Origin: Candidatus Obscuribacterales bacterium
GTDB lineage: Bacteria > Cyanobacteriota > Vampirovibrionia > Obscuribacterales > Obscuribacteraceae
Length of the DNA: 64,000 nucleotides
Assembly (NCBI GenBank): GCA_019747875.1
Contig: JAIEQI010000075.1
Span: forward strand, 61,889 to 125,888
Direction of reading: 5' to 3'
Positions 34,701-41,400 of this stretch are shown here, one piece after another. The first letter of the stretch is position 1; every line of letters begins with the position of its first letter. A program made the translations under genes and the position numbers. Below the pieces are notes generated by a model. The model did no database searches, was not told where the DNA came from, and was given only the letters and a program-made list of their open reading frames with translations.

Positions 34701-37610
34701 ACTTACGGAACCGCCGCTTGCCAGCAGGCTTACGCCTTTGCTGGCAAAACTTCCTCCAGCCTGCTGAATGACTTTACGACCGGAGAGCGACAACCCTGTC
34801 GAGGCGCTTAGTGCGCCGACTATTCCTATGCCGCCGCCTGTCGAGGAAACTTCAAAATTGCCCGTAGTATTATCCACGGCGGCGCCGCTTCCTGCTGAAG
34901 ATGCGGCCAGCAAAAGTGCAGGCTGAGTGGAGCTAATATCTGCATCTGTATTGCGCAAATAAATATTGCCCAGCCCGGAAACGTTTGCTGTTGCGCTGGC
35001 GTTTAATACTAGCTGTTTGATGCCGCTTGCACCCGAGCTGACCGAAAGTGCCTGAACGCTTGAGCCAATATTTCCGGTCATAGATGTAATTGAGAGCACT
35101 CCGCTCAGCGACCTGACAGTACCTGCGCCAGATATACTTCCTCCGCTAACAGCACCGCTGGTAGAGCCATTGAAGTTAATTTCTCCGCTTACAGCAGCAG
35201 CTGAACCGACATTGAGCTGCGCGCTGTCCTTGCTGAAATTCATGACGCCGTTTACTGTGGCTGAACCTGTATAAGTCAGCGAGGGCACGTTCACTTGCAC
35301 AGTTACGCCAGAAGGCAAGTTGAGGTTTGTAAAATCACCGCTAGGAACATTGACGGCATTTATTGCGAAATTACCGGCAGATGCAAATCCAGTTCCCGGG
35401 CTGTTGCTTGCAGCCACCTGGCTAAGTGTTAGTGTTTGCGGTCCACCAGAAATTACCTGAAGAAAGGCGATATGCTCGGCAGGCGTAATGAATGAACCGG
35501 GTGAAATCAGAACCAACTGAGTTCCTTCAAGGATACTAGCTGTGGTATCAAAAGTTCCTGCCGCCACGGGCGAGGGGAGTGTCATTCCATTGATCACGAT
35601 TGGCTGATCTGCTTGCATAGAGCCGGCAGTCACGAATCGTCCAGCAGGAGCCAGATAAGTGGCAGCACCGGCTGCATAATTAGCGTCTCTGAAGTAAGCC
35701 TGGCTTGAGGGTGTTCCTATAAGTATGGATCCACCCGCGCCCAGAGCATTTACTGAGTCCGGAGCAAACGCTGACGAGGAAAAACCTGAACCGGCCCCCA
35801 GTCCGGCAACAGTGCCGTTTACTGAAACTACAAGTGCGCTTATGAAAATAGATCCGCCGTTTCCTGACCCTACAGAGCCGGCATCTGCACCGTTTGTGGA
35901 GACTGCATTTCCGGCAACGCCGCCCATGCCGAAGAAACCACCTGCGCCTCCATTCGGCATACCGCCGCCGCCGGCACCATTGCCGGCAGTGCTACCGCCA
36001 CCAGCGCCCGCCACGAAGAAGTCGCCCCCATTTCCGCCGCTATAACCGCCGCCCCCGCCTCCAGCACCTGTGCCAGCCGCGCCACCGCCGCCGCCGCCGA
36101 AACTGCCGCCGCCGCCAGCTCCGCCGAAAGCGGTCGTCGAGCTGCCACCAGCGCCGCCACCAGCTGCCAGTACCGGTCCTGAGATGGTCACACTCTGTGG
36201 GTAATTTACAGTCATGGTGACCGAGCCTGCGTTACCGCCGGAGCCTCCAGCCGAGCCGATGGACGATGAGCCGCCGCCTCCGCCGCCTGAACTGTTTATT
36301 GTGCCAGTACCGATTGAGCCGCTTTTTGAGCTAATTAGTACATTGCCACCATTGCCTCCTGCACCACCCACAGTACCACCGCCGCCGCCGCCACCGTATG
36401 CAAGCAGCATGCCGCTGTTTATGTTGGCCAGGGCATTTATGCTGATGTTGCCGGCACTCTGTCCATTTCCTCCAGCGACAGCCATATTACCTGCGGCACC
36501 GCCGGCACCGGCTGTAATTATGTTGCCAGCACTCAGACTGCCCAAATTGGCAGTCAACTCAATATGTTGTCCACTGTTTCTAATGTTCAAGGTTGTGAGG
36601 TTGCCGCTTTGTGACTGCAGTTGAAATAGCGGTGCTTCAACCAAAAGATCAGATGAGAGCGAAATCTCGCTGCTTGAGAATACTCGGTACAGACTTCCTG
36701 CCTTATTTGAAATCAGGCTGCCGCTGCTAGATTGGACGGGTGTGCTGCCGAAGCTGATGCTAAATGGCTGGGCCGGGTTGGCAGTGCTTAGCTGCACTTC
36801 TTGATTGGCTTGTGCAGTTAGAGTTGTTGTGCCATTTACAAGCACTGGCGCTGCAGCGGTGCCTGCACTACCAGAACTGGAGTGTAAAACAGTAAGGGGA
36901 GCGCTTATTGCATTCGAGGATCCAGGAGCTGAACTTACGATGTCACCGACGGCAGCAAGGTTGTATTGACCAGCGGCTGAGTTTGAAATTAAAGTACCGC
37001 CTGCCGAAATGGCACTCTTAAAACTTACGGTCGTGCCTGGACCTGTCGCCACGTTGTTGATAAACACGGAGCCCGCTGCCTGTGCAGTCAGATTGCTCGA
37101 ACTGTTTATGCGAATCGGGGACGCCGCGCTTGATCCGACATCGCTTGTAGTTGAATATAGGACAATATCTGAGGCCGAAATCTCAGCTAATGGCGAGGCG
37201 GCTATAATGCGCCCAACCGCCTGGACATTAAAAATTGAGCTAGCCTGGTTTGTGATTGGAGTGCCGCCTGCAGCTACTCCATTTGCAAAGAGAACAGTAG
37301 TGCTGGCATCAAAGGGCAATGACCCCGGCGGCGGTGGCACATGAATGCTGTTTATGAACACTGATCTTCCAGGAGCTGAAGCCTGCGCGGTCAAACTCAT
37401 AAACAAACCGTCAAGCAGGACTGGTGAGGCCGCCGTGCCTACATTACCAGTAGTCGAATACAGAATGCTGCTAAGTGATTTGATTGCATTGTTTGCGGGC
37501 GTTCCTGTTGTAGATGAAACTATGTCCCCTACAGTTTGCAGGTTGTAGGTGCTGCCTGCTCGGTTAGTTATAGCAGTGCCATCGGCGGCGTTGTTTCCTT
37601 GCAAAGTCAC
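25737..37610 (-). CDS. Giant glycine-rich repetitive exported protein, C-terminal part (downstream of frameshift)
   Basis: About 3,957 residues read here from an internal Met; the same frame is open up to the frameshift near 37713, where it continues the protein at 37679-42427. From N to C it contains tandem modules of about 85-95 residues (to about 36600), then three supermodules, each with a glycine-rich tract (35790-36500, 33540-34110, 31230-32290), a DANY motif, an ITPAEQIA-type motif and a beta-strand-rich segment. A long beta-strand-repeat region of the filamentous-haemagglutinin/autotransporter style follows. The last 250 residues change character: a FecR-like beta domain (about 26050-26240, with TIHIAGNSAAIV and YALHDNHMGDVSVSVG) and a helical tail. 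No outer-membrane beta-barrel, LPXTG or known TPS domain is seen. It is probably a surface or matrix adhesin. Confidence 0.8.
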   Translation of the reverse strand: MTLQGNNAADGTAITNRAGSTYNLQTVGDIVSSTTGTPANNAIKSLSSILYSTTGNVGTAASPVLLDGLFMSLTAQASAPGRSVFINSIHVPPPPGSLPFDASTTVLFANGVAAGGTPITNQASSIFNVQAVGRIIAASPLAEISASDIVLYSTTSDVGSSAASPIRINSSSNLTAQAAGSVFINNVATGPGTTVSFKSAISAGGTLISNSAAGQYNLAAVGDIVSSAPGSSNAISAPLTVLHSSSGSAGTAAAPVLVNGTTTLTAQANQEVQLSTANPAQPFSISFGSTPVQSSSGSLISNKAGSLYRVFSSSEISLSSDLLVEAPLFQLQSQSGNLTTLNIRNSGQHIELTANLGSLSAGNIITAGAGGAAGNMAVAGGNGQSAGNISINALANINSGMLLAYGGGGGGGTVGGAGGNGGNVLISSKSGSIGTGTINSSGGGGGGSSSIGSAGGSGGNAGSVTMTVNYPQSVTISGPVLAAGGGAGGSSTTAFGGAGGGGSFGGGGGGAAGTGAGGGGGGYSGGNGGDFFVAGAGGGSTAGNGAGGGGMPNGGAGGFFGMGGVAGNAVSTNGADAGSVGSGNGGSIFISALVVSVNGTVAGLGAGSGFSSSAFAPDSVNALGAGGSILIGTPSSQAYFRDANYAAGAATYLAPAGRFVTAGSMQADQPIVINGMTLPSPVAAGTFDTTASILEGTQLVLISPGSFITPAEHIAFLQVISGGPQTLTLSQVAASNSPGTGFASAGNFAINAVNVPSGDFTNLNLPSGVTVQVNVPSLTYTGSATVNGVMNFSKDSAQLNVGSAAAVSGEINFNGSTSGAVSGGSISGAGTVRSLSGVLSITSMTGNIGSSVQALSVSSGASGIKQLVLNASATANVSGLGNIYLRNTDADISSTQPALLLAASSAGSGAAVDNTTGNFEVSSTGGGIGIVGALSASTGLSLSGRKVIQQAGGSFASKGVSLLASGGSVSIQSLSVTGAGLSLIASQDVLVAGGLSTTPGASQGNLTLIAGANFNTPFSIDGGSATGGSVQVTGAISTNGNNLNAAAFTGSGLGSGFAPGTINVTGAITTGAASTSHNNGNATLIAAGSGTAISVGAVTTSSSTSTNNAAGSVYLLAATPVINGALSVLSKAGTVTPTPPFATGGLTLTNGSIKAGNLMAAGAAGPYNAFAGQGAPGGAGGNITIRAGGNISTGFLRTFGGGGWGTFLENGFDGGAGGSIEVGTTGGAIAVAGDVNASGGGGGGAGGSLASPYTGGAGGAGGNVSISGSDTVNVTGPVLAAGGGNGGSTVDIFLHTSGGGGSFGGRGGRGGDTGGSGLGLGFADSIPNYGGAGSGFGLGGTGTTLPENGSDAGSAAGGTVSISGKLVAIGTVGQLLGSTGGTFDADSVNALGTGGTVTINSQFGQSTYFNDANYGVLANTYLAPGSGQIQAGNGSGTPVTINGIASASPVNLGLFGAGGSKIVETAVAYFIRPGMFITPAEQIAYIQAAAGGPQTLTLIGTGPGTGSASGGSFSIQAENIPVGNFTNLRLPPAVTANANVPILTYTGSAQISGTLNLNNASSQLNIGGSTSVFGLGGIVFNGSNSAAVVSGGPISLSGPGIGITVNSFSPSTFTLVSGGDISSAGALLNLSQPPAVDLSIIAGANLSAVQADGSVSFSSGAASGGSIQVNSSISSQGGKVEIAAYGGSGLASGTINIAGAIDTNNGNLTIIAGAASGTGISTGQIITAGAAVTGNAGSVRLITASPLIAIPGSATIANSAISPNPVFVASGLTSTAASISTGSITAAGTGGSGGRTSAGEAGRAGGEVFIQAGNSISTGSIRSFGGGGGGGTTGGAGGSGGKITLSSTSGFISVAGDLNSSGGGGGGSSQLGAAGGSGGAAGSITISSSSGVSITGPVLAAGGGNGGFNDPGTGMTPDTGGGGGGGSFGGGGGGAGYLSSGAGGGGGFYGGGGSGGGTAATAYGGGGGGGGYAGAGGGGGGSTGTVAGSGGGGGGGLGNGGGGGGGGDFFGLPGNGGGGGGTTAGNNGADGSTTLTVGFGTFGGNGTGGGGKGEDGQRVSGDFLGGVGGTGDSAGNGNPLGGNGALSGAGFGGRFGSGGSSTVFSSGTNGAEAGAVGNSGNGGVITISGQTISVSTKIESLDGSTSGFALSPYKDVALSAAGNNGAINITAGTFSPVYLPDANYGLGAGVYPAQTGGFFSVGNLEAGTGAGTPITIGGVSYASPVAGGAYGGATATILEGTESVTIGPGMFITPAEQIAFVQVVLGGLAAQTLILSQPASTTSPGTGFAFGGSFDIDASKIPAGNFTSLILPDAVTVNISAPLTYAGSAQVSGTMNFTSASAQLNVGNGLTITSNGQIIGADTLAISLGAGSTFTNDGLVQSSSAAVLSQTTISIGSAGTWTLAGSTGFIDPGQSHIVSMYSPVSLRLSNGLNQKIGTPGLRGNLDISTPQLFGPDGGNTATLNTDGRVLLHSGSAGGSFQVSGIGTINFGSPANGLTNFSPSGGADLNFTLSQGVILRQTGANGNSFVLASGGRFENSGSMFVSAPSISISGSDLRLQGLFGNFNFNTNGSVQVTANALRVNDSTKLSVSGGSNFVLSASQIFGNNTATLNGPVTLDNAGSMRFSLDTGASSSTISVGTITDGSSLTTLIIDQGVTLLSSGAVTFGSASNYTISGALRANGDITFPASSQIAMGAASFMTAQGANNINFGANAQITGGPLSGTITANQVNFAAGAVNVSIKEIAGQIGAITTGGANASIFTGAGDLVLAQAGIDSSSSSSGGAIDIRANGGSIRGVTALTAPAFNSQGDGNGNSAGAISLIAGVDLSLGAVTATGINGASGKAITLTVPGGLSLISDLDARGTVAGGKITINAQSLSATAAAISTNFQADILVVSTGDLTLSGTPTFRTGAAGATSFLAMAAGKSITLNDAAALVVEGGGTLRIRTPNLIFSASTASPTLTATEASAINIDAGNSSTDVNLTITGPAGFAGTISNCNSCLIPGGSISISPSGNGTLTFALAGAGTTNLNFNGSNLSLSGTAVSINQGVTLGSDHSIIVDTPSFVNNGTLSTQASGASSATILVRNTLGALSLSGSGSFLQAGAVAGDTVFQSNGNMSILNGTSLSASGGGNLVFFAPEIQVNNTSAAAATAAFNATGVSGYLLNSSFVCSDCPLAFRSGGLATSATLNLNGAPVATSTAGGATFNPVSSVNIGPGFTLSSDDAITLNATPALPGASASVTIDGTVRALSAGSSVSVLSPGSLLLIGAGRIETAPSGTSIVNAGGLMTLASGSLPTNLTSDGGPMSISASQLVISSGQSLTSKSDLTITTSALTNNGTLRVLNLGNMLVRAANQGGNVDLSVGGSGSYSAANLRLESTCMCAATSANLTVSGSPTVDASLTLLTLPIGSVIITAGTNVTSAAGISVSTNNLSLQGTLRALGSLSGGGGILISDNGASGSGTMLVSGQGSLVAMADFIAIQSLNNSITLANTLILQASPAGASPAVSVVDNANLGVILAAGSVLSVIGGDGRLVVESPSGLPLNLNGSGKLSSATQLAITATAPGASLNLTGSPNLLLDGPAFLSATGGAINVVSGLVAHTQPVILNTLAPVPSGFTPATGVTQLGSTVAPPGTASAGLFIRTNQLRVDGNVSVMTAAAAGAGALPGSSSFSATSSGPSQPVQQSMISPFAFFLSSQLNGNVLSAPQVVSTDKTPYYGLGNPLQPLQSLLRGYLSNEDNEPFSGGPMSLQDAKLHTTSLFNQQWSQNSGLLVGPQTRGNSLHLLQGAGIFTPGSEIVIQTKQGTIHIAGNSAAIVWATGKETIVYALHDNHMGDVSVSVGKHQVIVPLGTQLVLTNTGGLDGISALTKIAFRNASPLRLAGEEKVFLADFSIMSAISAIKTLRDLSKSGDPEAQRFLAKLLKNSAILARITGVKGPYTHTSQLNPKSSTGPVGSFAKP
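31230..32290 (-). repeat. Glycine-rich tract 4 of the giant protein
   Basis: The longest and most G-rich of the later tracts (GGGGGGSFGGGGGGAGYLSS style). It opens with the same TGSIRSFGGGGGGGTTGGAG-type entry seen in tracts 1 to 3 and is followed by YLPDANYGLGAGVYPAQTGG and FITPAEQIAFVQVV. It is part of the fourth supermodule. Confidence 0.8.
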
Positions 37611-38430
37611 CGTTCCACTTGCAATGTCTTTTATAGAGACCGTTTGAAGTGCTTGAGCAGTAAGGTTGGTGCTCCCGTTTAAGATAATTGGTGAAGCAGC
37701 TGTGCCAGCGCTGCGGACACTGAATACAAGACCGTTGTTGGCGCAGTAATTGTGCTGCCTGCACCGGCAGTAGATGAAATGATGTCTGAGGCGGCTTGAA
37801 GATTGTATGTTAGACCGGCTCCGTTATCATATAAAGTAAAACCGCCGGAGAACACATCACGTAAGCTGACAGTCAAACCAGGCGTAAGTGAGCGCAGATT
37901 GACAGATCCGCCGGCGCTGAATGCTCTGGCTGTAAGTGTAGTAGTTTGTCCTGATTGCCCGGACAAAAGCACGGGCAGGGAGGATAAGCCGACATCACCA
38001 TTGTTGGAAACAATGATGATGCGCGGAGCTGAGATGCTGTTATTTGCAAGCGTGCCTACTGAGAGGGACGCAATTGTTCCTTCAGACTCAAGCGAATATG
38101 TATTGCCTGCCTTGTTTGTTATCAAAGAGCCCTCTGCCATAACAGCACTACTCAAAGATGTTGCGCCGTTTTGTGGATTGCGGACGAAAACCGATTGTGC
38201 AGCTTGCGCAGTCAAGTTTGTATTAGCAGTCCCAAGAAGCACTGGTTTGGTGCTGCTGCCCACATTGCCGAGTGTCGAGTTTAGTGCGACAGAAACTGCC
38301 GTTACAGCGCTTTCGGGAAGCGAGCTGGCGCCACCGGCAGCTATTATGTCTCCTTGCGATTGCAGGTTGTAAGTATTACCCTTATTAACAAGAGCTTGAC
38401 CAAAAATGTTGTTGGCCCCTGCAAGTGTTG
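36600..38430 (-). repeat. Tandem modules of about 85-95 residues in the giant protein
   Basis: Six to seven successive protein modules share the order: N-K/R-A-G-x-T-Y-N-L-Q-x-x-G-D-I, then a short Ser/Gly linker, a SAP-type segment, LYS-x-x-G-x-V/A-G-x-A-A-S-P-V-L-L-x-G, and LTAQA plus an aromatic strand (SVFI or similar). The third module contains the frameshift. Amino-acid conservation is clearer than DNA identity, so the array is old. Confidence 0.8.
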
Positions 38431-41400
38431 TTGTGCCGCTACCAGAAATGTTTCTGATGTATACAGACCGGCCGGCATTGGCAGTCAGTTGCGTCGTGCC
38501 GTTGATATTAATCGGGGCTCCTTGCTCACCTATGCCGCCGGAGCCCGATTCAATAATTATTACTGGAGAGGAGATTGAGGTGCCTGGCGACGAAGTCATA
38601 GTCTGCGGTGCATACAAGTTAAATTGTCCAGCCGCACTTGAGTCATGCAATTCAAACTGAATGTTGTCCATAAATTGCGCGAAAACACTGCCGTTTCCGC
38701 CAGCATCCAATCCCAGCACGTTTGCCTGAACACCAAGCGGGTTGCCGCTTGCGCCTATGCTGCCGTTGCCGGTGCTAATTCTAAGCGCGTAAGACCCGCT
38801 TACTCTTCCGCTGCCTGTTATGTTTCCATTAGAAACTTGCAGGTGAGCCCCGCCAGAGCTAAATTCGACAAACCCATTTATGGTAGCCGGTCCTGCATAA
38901 GCTAATGTCGGCACATTTGCCTTTGCCGTTACTGTTGCGGGAAGGTTCAAGCTGGTGAATCCTCCCGATGGAATAAGACTGCTATCTATAGAGAAATTGC
39001 CGCCAATGGCGGCGTTTGTGGTGAGATCACTCAATACTATTGATTGATTGGTAAAACCCAATGTCAAAACTTGAACCAGTGCCACCTGTTCGGCTGGGCT
39101 CAGCAGGGTTTGAGTGCTTACCTGCCTGGTGAGATTGTTCGAATACCTGATATTGGCGGTTTGTCCGCCATATAAACCAGCGGGTAGCGGCGATGCGAAG
39201 GAGCTGCCGTTTATTACTATTTGGTTTGCCACAACTGAGCTCGATGCTGCAAATCCGCCCATCGCGGGAGCATACATTTGGGCGCCCGGACCGTAGTTGG
39301 CGTCGTTAAAATAAACTGCCTTAGCAGTGGAAGCTGTTTGGATGTTAACAAAACCACCCGGTCCTTCGGCTCTTATTGACCCAAGATTGAAACCTGTGCC
39401 GTTTGCCTGTCCAACATGAACCGAGTGTCCGTTAATAGTTACCTGCCCTCCGGCGCCCCAACCGGCGGCAGCCCCGTTGGTATCAGGCACCGGGGGAACC
39501 GGTGTACCTCCGCCTAGTGGTATGCTGCCCCCTAGATTTACGCCTCCGGCTCCGCCGGTGCCAGTGCCCGCACCGGCACCGCCACCTGCACCACCGGCTC
39601 CACCGTTTACTATGAGCGTATTGCCGACGGTTCCCGCACCACCTGAGCCACCACCACCGGCTCCACCGCTTCCACCTGGCGAACTAAGGTTTCCGCCTCC
39701 CGGCAATCCGTCTCCGCCACTGCCGCCACCACTTCCTGCGGCTCCGTTCGTGCCAGTGGAGCCACCGCCACCGCCACCGATGCCTAGTCCACCACCACCA
39801 CCACCACCACCTGCTTCAGGTGGGGGTGGTGTGGTACCCGCGTCCTGAAACCCTCCGGCACCGCCGCCGCCACCGCCGCCGCCTGCAAAACCACCACCAC
39901 CACCGCCGCCTGCAGATACAACGCCGTTCCCGCCGCCGCCGCCGCCGCCACCACCATACAGTCCGCCGCCGCCAGCTCCTCCAGGTACCTGGGCTCCACC
40001 ACCAGTCGCACCACCACCACCACCGCCACCGTAGCTGCCACCGCCGCCACCGGCTTGTCCTACGCCGAACAAGTGACTACTCATGCCAGAGCCGCCATTG
40101 CCGCCGCCAGCTGCAAGTATGGCGCCGGTTATGGTCACTACATTATTGCTTGAAATCGAGACGGCACCAGCACTGCCGCCGGCACCACCAGCGATGTATA
40201 CGAGTGCAACTGTGTTGTAAGAACCACCACCACCGCCGCCGCCTCCTGAGCTGTTAAGGTCGCCCGTTACATTGACCGAGCCTTCACCAGCATCTAGTTG
40301 CACGGCTCCACCGGCTCCACCCGTCCCTCCCGCGAAGTTGCCGACACTGCCACCACCGCCGCCGCCGAAGGTTCTGATCGAGCCGGTATTTATGGTTCCA
40401 TTTGATCTTATGGTGACGCTGCCGCCTGACCCGCCGGTCTGTCCGGTCGGACTCAAATCGGTTCCACCGTTGCCGCCGCCGCCTGCCGTGAGGATATGCC
40501 CGGTTGATATGAGCGCACTATTATAAGTGCTACTTGTCGGAACAAATGGAGCTGGGAAGCTGGACGGAACTGCGTTTGTGATTGAAAAAGATGGTGATGT
40601 GAACGGGACGGCAAGAAGACCGACATTGCCGCCATCTTTTACTCCGCTTGTCGTTGATGTGGTGATGTTGCCGGTGCTGATGGCACTTCCGGATGTGGCG
40701 CCGGCAATCATAACTACGCTGCCGCCTTTTGTACTTACATCACCAACCTGAATAGATCCGGGGTTTAGCGCTGAGCCACTGCCGCTGCCCGAGTATGCCG
40801 CAATCTGAACAATGCCTCCGTTTGTCTTGATGCCGCCGGGCACGTAGACTGCGCCACCGGTTGCTGAACCACCCTGTAAAGTAATTGTTGTTATTGAGTC
40901 AGGTCCCAGCTGCTGGTTTTGCAAGGGCAAAGGACCTGTGAAATTGGCCCCGGCAATCAGATAGACATCTCCAGCCTGCCCGGCTCCTGGGTTTGTAATA
41001 ATGCCCTGACCTGCCGGTCCATTGATAATAATGTCCTGCCGGGCAACAACAGCCAGGTTTGCATTAACCTGGAAAGCGCTGGGGTTTGTCAGCGTTACCG
41101 AACCACCACTGTTATAAAATGTCGGGTCACCGGTTATGTTGAGATGTCCGAGCTTGAGTTCCGGCCCTGACATATAAAGGTTTGCACAGCCGGCATCTAT
41201 GTTTACGACGCCGATTACATTGTCTGCCGCTAAAGAGACTTTGCCGGCGCCCGCCGAAAGATTCAAATAACTGGAGAGCCAGTCACCACCTACAAGGCTA
41301 ATGCTGCGGGTTTCGTCGCTATAGACGTTCTCAATATTGATCTGACCGTTGAGAGCGCTCAACACTCCATCCATGTTATTTATTGCAAGCGATTGACCTA

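Noticed and set aside
31249..36624. Long plus-strand open frames rich in Pro, Arg and Ala opposite the giant gene
   Set aside because: They mirror GGN-rich glycine codons on the minus strand (CCN on plus). They have no family, no start signals and low-complexity content, so they are shadows.
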